Of a stretch of DNA of 57,238 bases, positions 34,323-42,442 are shown one piece after another (position 1 is the first letter of the stretch; every line of letters begins with the position of its first letter). Below the pieces are notes generated by a model. The model ran no database searches. It had not been told where the DNA came from and saw only the letters and a list, made by a program, of their open reading frames with translations. Source of the DNA: JAVZLH01 sp038883475 (lineage in GTDB: Archaea > Thermoproteota > Bathyarchaeia > Bathyarchaeales > Bathycorpusculaceae); assembly GCA_038883475.1 (NCBI GenBank), contig JAVZMA010000009.1:1-57238 (forward strand), written 5' to 3'. The position numbers were made by a program, and so were the translations under genes.

Positions 34323-36269
34323 ATGCTAATCAGTGAGGTGATCCTTGAAAACTTCATGAGCTACGAATACGCTAGGGTACCGTTTAAACATGGCGTAAAC
34401 GTTATTTGCGGTCCAAACGGTTCTGGAAAGTCTTCGCTTTTGCTGGCTATTTCCGTAGCCTTGGGACAGTCTTACACTGAACGTTCTAGGAAATTGAGCG
34501 ATTTGATTCGTTGGGGAAGAGACCAAGCGCGCGTCACGCTTATTTTAGATAACACCAGAAAGGGTGGAAGGCGTCCAGTTCCAAAGTTTAATAAGGACCA
34601 GATTTTTTTGACGCGTGTTTTGCGTAGGGATGGACAGTACTGGTTTGAGTTGGAGAATAGGGCTGTTACAAAGAAGGATGTGGAGAGGCTTTTGTCTAGG
34701 CTGGGCGTTGACCCGGACAACATGCTTATAATAATGCATCAGAACATGGTTGAACAGTTCACAGTGCTTTCGCCAACTGAAAAACTGCGGATGGTTGAGG
34801 CTGCCGTTGGGCTTGAGGCCTACCGCGAAAACGTTTTGCAAGCCCAGAAAAAATTGACGCGGATACTAAGCCAAGAAGAATCAATAAGCAAGCTTTTGGA
34901 GTCGGCAGAGCAGACGCTTAACTATTGGAGGGAACAGTACGAGAGGCTTCAAGAGAAAAAGCAGCTGCAGACAAAGAGAAGATTTTTGGAGAGGGAGCTT
35001 GCTTGGGCTGAGGCAAACCGAAGAGAAAGCGCAGTTAAGGAATTGGAAGCCAAACGTGAAAAAATGCTTAAAAATCTAAGCCAAATTGAAGAAGAAACAA
35101 AAATAGAAAAAGAAAAGCTGGAAACTCTTAATGGGCAGCTTGAAAAGCTTAAAGGCGAATGGAAAAGGCTTTTAGAAGAACGTCTAAAGCTTGAGTTTGA
35201 AAAAGGCAAAAGCGAAGCAACAATAACACTTTGCGAGCAACTGCTAAAGGAAACCGCAGTTCTCGAAAATCCACATCTCCAGCTAACCCAACTGCTAAAA
35301 GAAAACGCGCCAGAAAAGTTCAAACTTTTAGGAAAAGAAAACTTGGAGGAAATGGCGAAAAACTCTAGGGAACATCTTCAAAAACTGAGCGAAAATATGA
35401 GTGAAAACCAAGCAAAAATGGAAAGGCTGGATAAGGAAATTGAAGATTTTGGCAACCGAGTTTTGGACAGCCGAATTAAACTGGCGCTTCTTCAATACCG
35501 CATGGAAAATGTGACAGCAGAGATTGAAAACCTCGAGAAAGAACTTAAAGATGCAAAAGCCTATTTGAGCAGCGCCGTTAAAAAGGCTGAGGAGACTGGA
35601 CCAAGAATAGCTGTAATAAAAAGTGTTGGCGAAATCCTAGACGAAATTCGCGTTACAGACGGTCACTTGGCGGCTCTTTCAGACGTTTCAGAAGACATCG
35701 AACGCATGTATGAATCCTACTCAAAACTTTATTTGGAGCTTAAAGAAAAAGCGCAGCTGGTTGCTGAAAACCGAGAAAAAGCTTTGGAAGAAGTTAAGAC
35801 GCGGATGCAGGCATGGCGAACAGTGATTCAAAGCCTTCTAGACCGCGTGAACCTGGAATACCAGAAAATTTTGGCTCAAGCCCAAGCTGTAGGCGAAGTT
35901 AGGCTCGTTAATGGACATGATATAGAGGCTGCTGGACTAGAAATTCTCGTCGGCTTTAAGGGTGGAAAACCGGTGCCCCTAGATGCTTATACGCAGAGCG
36001 GTGGAGAAAGAACAACAGCCACAATGAGCTTCTTGCTGGCTTTGCAGCAGCATGTCCGCTCACCCTTCCGCGCAGTTGACGAATACGACATCCATATGGA
36101 CCCCAGAAACCGCGAGGTAATTGCGCAAATGTTGATTTCAACAGTTAAGGGTGCAAATGTTCAATACGTTGTGATTACGCCGAGCCAGATAACCTTCGCA
36201 AAAGAGGAAGCCAACATCATCACTGTTCAAAACGTTGAAGGAAAATCCGTTATCAGAGAGGTTGCCTAA
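34323..36269 (+). CDS. SMC/Rad50-like ATPase, Smc5/6-like
   Basis: A 648-residue SMC-family ATPase. The N-terminal half-head has GPNGSGKSSLLLAISVALG; coiled coil covers about 165-500; the C-terminal half-head has the signature SGGERTTATMSFLLAL and Walker B FRAVDEYDIHMD. The phrase FRAVDE..xxMD and early MHQNMVEQF (Q-loop) are most like Smc5/Smc6 among SMC proteins. There is no CxxC zinc hook, and the coil is short, with a possible degenerate hinge around 300-340. First of three genes with start-stop overlaps, suggesting a complex. Confidence 0.88.
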   Translation: MLISEVILENFMSYEYARVPFKHGVNVICGPNGSGKSSLLLAISVALGQSYTERSRKLSDLIRWGRDQARVTLILDNTRKGGRRPVPKFNKDQIFLTRVLRRDGQYWFELENRAVTKKDVERLLSRLGVDPDNMLIIMHQNMVEQFTVLSPTEKLRMVEAAVGLEAYRENVLQAQKKLTRILSQEESISKLLESAEQTLNYWREQYERLQEKKQLQTKRRFLERELAWAEANRRESAVKELEAKREKMLKNLSQIEEETKIEKEKLETLNGQLEKLKGEWKRLLEERLKLEFEKGKSEATITLCEQLLKETAVLENPHLQLTQLLKENAPEKFKLLGKENLEEMAKNSREHLQKLSENMSENQAKMERLDKEIEDFGNRVLDSRIKLALLQYRMENVTAEIENLEKELKDAKAYLSSAVKKAEETGPRIAVIKSVGEILDEIRVTDGHLAALSDVSEDIERMYESYSKLYLELKEKAQLVAENREKALEEVKTRMQAWRTVIQSLLDRVNLEYQKILAQAQAVGEVRLVNGHDIEAAGLEILVGFKGGKPVPLDAYTQSGGERTTATMSFLLALQQHVRSPFRAVDEYDIHMDPRNREVIAQMLISTVKGANVQYVVITPSQITFAKEEANIITVQNVEGKSVIREVA

Positions 36270-37090
36270 TGTCTTCAAAAAAGGAAAAGGCGAAAATTGG
36301 CAGAGAAAAACTTCAGAGAATAATTGAAATGTGCCGTTCTGTTGAGGAGCGTTCCCTAGACCCCTTCCTTCTGGATGTTGACCAAATTATCGCTGTGGTA
36401 AGAGAGTATTTTCCAGAATGGGAACTGCCAGAAGACCTATGCTTAGACGCGGAAACAATACACCGCCTAGCCTCAGTTATAAAGCTTCAAAGCGAATGGG
36501 TTAAACACCGTTCAACCTCCCTTTACACAGATCCCTTCCTTCTAGAGGAGAAGATAACACGCATGGACAAAGATGAAATGGTGAGGCTCTTTCTTAAGGC
36601 TTGGCACCCCATAGTTGAGCTTGAGCAAATATCCCTCCACAGCCTACTTGAATCCATAAAATACTGGGAAAGCCTACTGCCACTTAAAGAACGATGGAAA
36701 GAATTCGCTCAAACCGAAGTCGCTGCTGGCTCAGCAACGCGGGAAGAACTGATTAGGGAAAGAATCCTACGGGACAAAGCCTTTTCAGAAGAGTTAGAAA
36801 GTTTTTGGCAAGAGTTAAAGAACGCGGTTAACAAAAAGGGCTTGGATGGAAAAATTTGGTATTGGGATTTCGTAGGCGCGGAAACCTACGAGGAAACCGT
36901 CCACAGAGCCTTTATGACAAGCTTTCTGATAACATACGGTTATGCAACATTGGAAATCCGCCCGTTAGAAGAGGAAATATTCATAAAGCCCATGGAAAAA
37001 CCAGCAAAAACCACGAAAAAACAGCTGGTTTCGATACCGATAGCGGTGACTGTGGAAGAGTGGCAAAAGTGGAGAGGCGAATCAAAATGA
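36269..37090 (+). CDS. SMC-operon middle protein, candidate kleisin
   Basis: A 273-residue mostly helical protein. The segment about 28-110 (SLDPFLLDVDQIIAVVREYF, then LPEDLCLDAETIHRLASV) resembles the N-terminal part of kleisins such as ScpA. A C-terminal short strand/helix region (VSIPIAVTVEEWQKWR) could bind the second SMC head. Start overlaps the SMC stop by 1 nt and its stop overlaps the next start by 4 nt. The kleisin call comes mainly from gene context. Confidence 0.6.
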   Translation: MSSKKEKAKIGREKLQRIIEMCRSVEERSLDPFLLDVDQIIAVVREYFPEWELPEDLCLDAETIHRLASVIKLQSEWVKHRSTSLYTDPFLLEEKITRMDKDEMVRLFLKAWHPIVELEQISLHSLLESIKYWESLLPLKERWKEFAQTEVAAGSATREELIRERILRDKAFSEELESFWQELKNAVNKKGLDGKIWYWDFVGAETYEETVHRAFMTSFLITYGYATLEIRPLEEEIFIKPMEKPAKTTKKQLVSIPIAVTVEEWQKWRGESK

Positions 37091-37656
37091 GCAAAAGAAA
37101 AGCCTATTATGCCAGCAAAATGAAAAGGGCAACCCACATGCTCTTTTACCGAAGACACAAAAAGCCCGGAGTGAAAGGCTGGGAACTCCGCAAAGCCTTG
37201 GGCGCAGACTATCCAAAAGTTTTAAGCATACTGGACAACTACCTTAAACCGCTTGACTTGCAAGTTAAGACTGTTTTTGAAGAGGAAAAACCAGTTGAAA
37301 AGCCAACCCTAGAACAGTTGGACAAAGCCAGATTCTACATAACCCTGAGAGGAGACTTGACGCCTAAAGAAGCGAAGATGATCGGGTGGCGAATAGATGA
37401 CTTAGCAGGCTTAGCCATAACAATTGCGTACATAATATCGAAGAAGGGGAAAGCATCGCGGAAAGAAGTGGAAGAACTTTTGCGAGATAAGCTGCCCGGG
37501 TGGAAAGTAGGATTAAACATTGACCGTTACATTCGTTACGGATACCTTACACAGGACGAAAACGAACAATTATACTTGGATTGGAGAACCCGCGCGGAAG
37601 TTGACCAAAAAGCGCTTGTAGACCTGCTTTTAAAAGGCGAAACTCAAAGCGAATAA
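37087..37656 (+). CDS. SMC-operon tandem winged-helix protein, candidate kite
   Basis: A 189-residue protein with two winged-helix-like parts: about 12-60 (VKGWELRKALGADYPKVLSI) and about 100-175 (KASRKEVEELLRDKLPGWKV, RYIRYGYLTQDENEQLYLDW). Tandem winged helices are the hallmark of kite proteins (ScpB, MukE, Nse1/Nse3), which bind kleisins. Start by ATGA overlap with the previous gene. The ending YLDWRTRAEVD is reminiscent of Nse1/Nse3. Function inferred from fold and context. Confidence 0.65.
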   Translation: MSKRKAYYASKMKRATHMLFYRRHKKPGVKGWELRKALGADYPKVLSILDNYLKPLDLQVKTVFEEEKPVEKPTLEQLDKARFYITLRGDLTPKEAKMIGWRIDDLAGLAITIAYIISKKGKASRKEVEELLRDKLPGWKVGLNIDRYIRYGYLTQDENEQLYLDWRTRAEVDQKALVDLLLKGETQSE

Positions 37657-37660
37657 AATT

Positions 37661-37840
37661 TCATCTTCTTATTTTACGATAAATTAGGGCTATTATGTCC
37701 ATGATTATTATAGCTGTTAAAACCAGCAGGGGACTGCCGAGAAACTGTTCCGTTAAAGATTCTTCAGAGGCGCCGACAATGTTGACAAAAGAAAGGAAAA
37801 ACAACATTAACCACGAAGCTAACGCGCCTCGAGCTTTCAT
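37661..37840 (-). CDS. Small membrane protein ending the RNA polymerase operon
   Basis: A 59-residue protein too short for usual gene calls. ATG at 37840 with GGAG 7 nt upstream; stop TGA at 37661-37663. A first hydrophobic stretch (LASWLMLFFLSFVNIVGA) looks like a signal or membrane helix, a short acidic loop (SEESLTEQF) follows, then a second helix (LLVLTAIIIMDIIALIY) and a basic tail YRKIRR. It begins 13 bp after nusA and is on the same strand, so it is probably co-transcribed. No family recognised. Confidence 0.7.
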   Translation of the reverse strand: MKARGALASWLMLFFLSFVNIVGASEESLTEQFLGSPLLVLTAIIIMDIIALIYRKIRR

Positions 37841-37853
37841 TTAAAATCTCCTG

Positions 37854-38291
37854 TTATGTTATGCTTACGTTTTGTATTTGGAAGTATCTTTTAGCCAAGA
37901 AACGTAGGCGTTCAGCGTTTCTGCCGTTCTTTCCTATGGCGACGCCTTTATCTCTTGGGTTAACAGCTACAACCGCGATTGTTTTTCCATCAGTCTTCTG
38001 GATTAAGCGAACCTCTTTAACATTGGCGGGTTTGAGGGCGTTCTTAATAAACTGAACAGGGTCTTCTGAATACTCAATTATCTCATGCTTTTTCCCAGTC
38101 ATTCTCTCCAAAATTCTTATGTTTCTCCCTCCCCTTCCAATGGCGACGCCAACTTGACCTTCATTAACAACGAAGATTACGCGTCCCTGTTCCTCATCGA
38201 TTATGCAGTCTTTTACGCTTGCGCCGCTCACGCTCTCAAACAAAGCGATATAACGCATTTCTGTGCCTGTAAATTTTATTCCACTAGTCAT
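37854..38291 (-). CDS. nusA: Archaeal NusA-like transcription factor
   Basis: A 145-residue protein with two KH domains (GVAIGRGGRNIRILERMTGK and KGVAIGKNGRNAERLRFLAK), the archaeal NusA form without the S1 domain. It binds RNA and transcription complexes. Start overlaps the L30e stop by 4 nt, part of the classic archaeal rpo operon. Confidence 0.95.
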   Translation of the reverse strand: MTSGIKFTGTEMRYIALFESVSGASVKDCIIDEEQGRVIFVVNEGQVGVAIGRGGRNIRILERMTGKKHEIIEYSEDPVQFIKNALKPANVKEVRLIQKTDGKTIAVVAVNPRDKGVAIGKNGRNAERLRFLAKRYFQIQNVSIT

Positions 38292-38623
38292 TCGCTTCCT
38301 CCGATGGATTCCTCCGCCCCAGTACTTTCCACTAATCTAAGAATTTCTGAATCGCCGGGCTCTCTTATACTTAACGCCGACACGGCAAAGGTTTTTCCAC
38401 ATAAAGCCGCCAAATCAATAGATGACCCTTTATAGGTTATTACTGGAATCTTCGAGAGCTTACAGTAGTATTCTATGTCTTCCTTTACCGCCTTGGGACA
38501 GTTTGAAGCCAGAATAATAATTTTAGCCCTTCCAGTTTTGGCGCTTTGTATGGCGGAGTTTGCTCCTAAAAGCACTTTCCCGGTTTTTACGGCTGTGGAA
38601 ATCGCCTTGTCTACGTCTATCAC
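38288..38623 (-). CDS. rpl30e: Ribosomal protein L30e
   Basis: A 111-residue L7Ae/L30e-fold protein (KTGKVLLGANSAIQSAKTGR, IILASNCPKAVKEDIEYYCK, IPVITYKGSSIDLAALCG). It is encoded between rpoA and nusA as usual in archaea, with 4-nt overlaps on both sides. The C-terminal dozen residues (ESTGAEESIGGSE) are an unstructured tail. Confidence 0.95.
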   Translation of the reverse strand: MIDVDKAISTAVKTGKVLLGANSAIQSAKTGRAKIIILASNCPKAVKEDIEYYCKLSKIPVITYKGSSIDLAALCGKTFAVSALSIREPGDSEILRLVESTGAEESIGGSE

Positions 38624-41600
38624 TTGTTTTCCCCTCGTTGCTCAAACGTTGACATGTACAGTTCGACTAGCCCCGTGCCAATCGGTATTGACTGCCCAAC
38701 TATAACATTTTCGGTTACGCCTTCCAGCGGGTCGCTTTCGCCTTTAACAGCCGCGTCCACAATGTTTGGAACAGTTATTTCAAAGGCAGCCCTAGCCAAA
38801 ACGCTTGACTTTTTGCCGCTTATACCATGTCTTCCTATCTGCTGCACTTCACCAGTGGAGGTCATCATGTCAGCGACGAGCATGACGTGGCGAACATCAA
38901 CATCCAACCCTTGGTCTTCCAAAACCCCTTTAGCCTCATGAATTAACGCGTTACGGGCGGCTTCTATCCCGAGGGTTTTAGCTATTTCGTGAATGTTGTT
39001 TGTCGTCGTCCTTGAAGTGTCAACTCCGCCAATCTCTAAAACTTTAGGCAAGTTTGAACCGTCTGTTCTTATAACCCATTCTCCATGTTCTTCGGTGACC
39101 AGCACCCGCTTTATGCCTTGCACTCCTTTAACGTATAATGAAGAAACTTTGTCAAGCAATTTACTTAAGGAAGCGCCTTTCTTGGGCTTTATGTGTACTT
39201 TGCTTCCCTTCAATTTTACGGAGCAGTTGGGGATTTCCAGATTTTCCTTAAGTTCGTCTATGGTTATTTGCCTGTCCTCCATCATGGTTTTGTTAAGTTC
39301 CACAACTATTTCCTCATTCACTGGATCTTCGTAGATTGCTTCTGCCAAATCCTCCATTGTCGTGTAAATTATGTTGCGCGCTATCTTGACAGCTGCCTCT
39401 CTGCTTTTCTTATATTCTTCCGTTAAATAAATTGTCATTATAGGCGTGGATGGAACTCTCCTAGCGTCAACAATTTCTATAAGCCTCGGCAAACCTAAAG
39501 TTACGTTCTGCTCCCTAACTCCAGCATAATGGAATGTTCTGAGGGTCATCTGCGTGCCTGGCTCACCTATTGATTGGGCGGTAACTATACCCACGGCTTC
39601 GCCGGGCTCCATCAAAGCGCGTTTATATTTTTCAACTGTCAATTTGATTGCTTTTTCCACGCCCTTCCTGCTTAGTTTAGCTTTTGCCAAGCCCTGTTTG
39701 AGCTCATCTATTAGTAGGGGCGTTAGTTCACTTTCAACTTCTTTCAGCTGCTTCTTAATTTCCTCGGCTGACGCCGGTTCCCCGCCTTCTTCAGCTATTT
39801 TTATCTGTTCGATGAGTCGACTTACGTTTACGGCTTTTCCATGGTCGCTTTTAGCTGGGTCAACCCCGTCTTCGCCGTATCTGAACTGGATTATGTCTCC
39901 AGCCGAATTCCTAACTGTCCCATCATACTCCAGTCTTATGTGTTCGAGGGCATTTATCAGCCTTCTCTGCATGTAGCCACTTTGTTGCGTTCTGACGGCG
40001 GTGTCCACGAGTCCTTCGCGGCCTCCCATAGCGTGGAAGAAGAATTCAACAGCATCCAACCCCTTCTCATAGGAAGAGTAGACGAAGCCTCTTGCTCTTG
40101 GGCTTGGGTCGCCAGGCTTAAAGTGGGGAAGAGCACGGCCCACATAGCCTCTTAAAATTCTTTTTCCACGAACTGACTGTTGCCCAACGCAGGCGCTCAT
40201 CTGTCCGATGTTTAGGCTTGAACCCCTCGCGCCTGTCCGCGTCATCACTATGCCAGAATTCTCCAAAGTGAAGTCTTCGTCAGCGATTTTTCCAGCTTCG
40301 TCTCTTGCGTTTGCGAGTTCGTTCATGACGTAGATTTCAAACGATTCCTCAAGGGTTTGTCCAGGAAGCCTAGGTAAGGTGCCGTTGCGGTAGCTTTCTA
40401 TGAGCCCCTCTATCTTCTTTTGAACTTTTTCCATCACTTTGTTTATTCTGTCTTCAGCCCTTGGCGACAAGACAAGTTCGTTGTAGGAGTATGTGAAGCC
40501 TTTCATAGTTAGGAAAAGCTTTAACAACCTTGTTATCTTGTTTAGAAAGTCGCGTCCAGCCTTTGTTCCGTAGTCCTTCACTATTCTGTGGAGGAGGCTT
40601 TCAGACTGTTCTGCGCCAATTGAACGTCTATCTATTACTCCAGAAATAAGTTCACCGTTTTTTACAACTACGTAGGCATCGTGGGGACATTTTTCTTCGA
40701 GGCATTTGGCACATCCTTGACAAATATTCGCCCTTAAAACATAGTTCATGTCCTTTGGCAGGAAAAGACTAAAAATCTGTTTGCCAGTCCAAAGAGGCTG
40801 AGGCTCCTTAATTTTAGGTTCTGGAAGTGGTCCCTCGTATCCGGCGGCGATGAGAAGCCTATTAACTTCATCCTTTGTCAAGTAGTTTGATTTTCTTGTG
40901 AAGAGGTAAGCGGCAGTTATGAAGTCGCGGATGGCGCCTATTATTGGGCCGCCGAACCTCGGCGAAAGTATTTGGTCTTGAACCTGCATTAGGAGTAAAG
41001 CCTCGGTTCTGGCTTCCTCGCTTTGCGGGATATGCAGGTTCATTTCGTCTCCATCGAAGTCAGCGTTGTATGGTGGACACACGCATAGGTGTAGACGGAA
41101 GGTTTTGTATGGAAGAACACGTACGTAATGCGCCATTATTGACATTCTGTGAAGCGAAGGCTGACGGTTAAAAATGGCTATGTCCCCATTTTTAAGGTGC
41201 CTTTCCACAATGAAACCAGGCTCCAAAGCTTCAGCAATCTTTGTTCTGTCAACCACAAACTCAAGTCTTATGCGCTTCCCATCGGGTCTAATGATGTATA
41301 ATGCGCCTGGATATTTTTCAGGTCCATTTAAGACTAGGTTTCGCATTTCCTCAAGGTTCCATTCGGTGACTTTTTCTGGTACTGATAAGCGCATGGCAAC
41401 ATCAAGTGGAACGCCTACCTCGTTTATGTCAAGGTTTGGGTCTGGAGAAATGACTGTTCGGGCGGAGAAGTCCACTCTTTTTCCTGAAAGGTTGCTTCTG
41501 AATCGTCCCTCTTTGCCCTTCAACCTTTGAGAAAGTGTCTTTAAGGCTCTTCCAGAGCGGTGTCTTGCTGGCGGTATTCCCGAAGCCTCGTTGTTAAAGT

Positions 41601-42441
41601 ATGTTGTTACGTGATATTGTAGTAGTTCAGACAAATCTTGGATTATAAGGGTTGGAGCGCCTGCATCCATGTTTTCTTTAAGCCTCTGGTTGATGCGGAT
41701 TATGTCAACAAGTTTGTGGGTGAGGTCGTCTTCTGAACGGATGCCAGATTCAAGCGTAATTGACGGACGAACGTAGACTGGCGGGACGGGTAATACTTGG
41801 AGAACCATCCATTCTGGGCGTGCAGTTTTCGGGTTGAATCCTAAAAGTTCAAGGTCTTCGTCTGGTATGCGTTCAAGCCTTTCCCGAACCATGCTGGCCG
41901 TTAAGGGTTCGGCTCCGCTTTCTGGAATCTGCTCAGTGAATTTTGTCGGTTTTTCAAAAACTAGCTTGTACTGGATTGCTCCACAGTGGGGACACTGCTT
42001 AGTCTTTGTTTCTTGGATTACTCCCTTGTAAACTTCGTCTGGAACAACACCCAAAAGTTGGCGAATCTTAGAGATTCTGGCTTTAGTCTTCTTCACGGTT
42101 TCGTCTGGAAGAAGGATGCGCCCACAGTTTCGGCAAGTCGCCCTTAGAAGATCATAAATTATCTTTGCAAATTCAATGTGTATTATTGGAACCGCAAGTT
42201 CTATGTGACCGAAGTGCCCTGGGCAACGTGCAGCCGTGTTCCCGCATGTTTTGCATCTTTGTCTAGGTTCGAGGGTTCCAAGTCTGCCATCCATAAGTCC
42301 AGCGGTGATTGGTGCGCCATCTTCATCATAGGTGTCTGGCGTCTGGATTTCCACAACTGAAAGTCTACGTATGTCTTGCGGAGAAATTAAGCCGAAGGAG
42401 ATTTCGTCAACAACTTTGTGGACAACTTCTTCCACAGACAT
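38620..42441 (-). CDS. rpoA: RNA polymerase subunit A, unsplit A'+A''
   Basis: A 1273-residue largest subunit. Zinc sites appear near the N-terminus (CKTCGNTAARCPGHFGHIEL, CRNCGR, CPHCG), the catalytic loop is NADFDGDEMNLH, and the bridge/trigger region continues straight through to EPGEAVGIVTAQSIGEPGTQ, which begins the separate A'' chain in most archaea. So A' and A'' are fused here. An inserted four-cysteine motif CQGCAKCLEEKCPHDAY lies near residue 575. The length equals A' plus A'', so there is no intein. It overlaps the L30e start by 4 nt. Confidence 0.97.
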   Translation of the reverse strand: MSVEEVVHKVVDEISFGLISPQDIRRLSVVEIQTPDTYDEDGAPITAGLMDGRLGTLEPRQRCKTCGNTAARCPGHFGHIELAVPIIHIEFAKIIYDLLRATCRNCGRILLPDETVKKTKARISKIRQLLGVVPDEVYKGVIQETKTKQCPHCGAIQYKLVFEKPTKFTEQIPESGAEPLTASMVRERLERIPDEDLELLGFNPKTARPEWMVLQVLPVPPVYVRPSITLESGIRSEDDLTHKLVDIIRINQRLKENMDAGAPTLIIQDLSELLQYHVTTYFNNEASGIPPARHRSGRALKTLSQRLKGKEGRFRSNLSGKRVDFSARTVISPDPNLDINEVGVPLDVAMRLSVPEKVTEWNLEEMRNLVLNGPEKYPGALYIIRPDGKRIRLEFVVDRTKIAEALEPGFIVERHLKNGDIAIFNRQPSLHRMSIMAHYVRVLPYKTFRLHLCVCPPYNADFDGDEMNLHIPQSEEARTEALLLMQVQDQILSPRFGGPIIGAIRDFITAAYLFTRKSNYLTKDEVNRLLIAAGYEGPLPEPKIKEPQPLWTGKQIFSLFLPKDMNYVLRANICQGCAKCLEEKCPHDAYVVVKNGELISGVIDRRSIGAEQSESLLHRIVKDYGTKAGRDFLNKITRLLKLFLTMKGFTYSYNELVLSPRAEDRINKVMEKVQKKIEGLIESYRNGTLPRLPGQTLEESFEIYVMNELANARDEAGKIADEDFTLENSGIVMTRTGARGSSLNIGQMSACVGQQSVRGKRILRGYVGRALPHFKPGDPSPRARGFVYSSYEKGLDAVEFFFHAMGGREGLVDTAVRTQQSGYMQRRLINALEHIRLEYDGTVRNSAGDIIQFRYGEDGVDPAKSDHGKAVNVSRLIEQIKIAEEGGEPASAEEIKKQLKEVESELTPLLIDELKQGLAKAKLSRKGVEKAIKLTVEKYKRALMEPGEAVGIVTAQSIGEPGTQMTLRTFHYAGVREQNVTLGLPRLIEIVDARRVPSTPIMTIYLTEEYKKSREAAVKIARNIIYTTMEDLAEAIYEDPVNEEIVVELNKTMMEDRQITIDELKENLEIPNCSVKLKGSKVHIKPKKGASLSKLLDKVSSLYVKGVQGIKRVLVTEEHGEWVIRTDGSNLPKVLEIGGVDTSRTTTNNIHEIAKTLGIEAARNALIHEAKGVLEDQGLDVDVRHVMLVADMMTSTGEVQQIGRHGISGKKSSVLARAAFEITVPNIVDAAVKGESDPLEGVTENVIVGQSIPIGTGLVELYMSTFEQRGENK

Positions 42442-42442
42442 G

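Noticed and set aside
34323..36269. Rad50 with zinc hook
   Set aside because: No CxxC in the coil, no mre11 next to it, and Walker B resembles Smc5/Smc6 rather than Rad50.
36856..37086. N-terminal extension of the tandem winged-helix gene
   Set aside because: Antecedent codons are an alternate frame of the upstream gene; the ATG at 37087 has the normal ATGA overlap.
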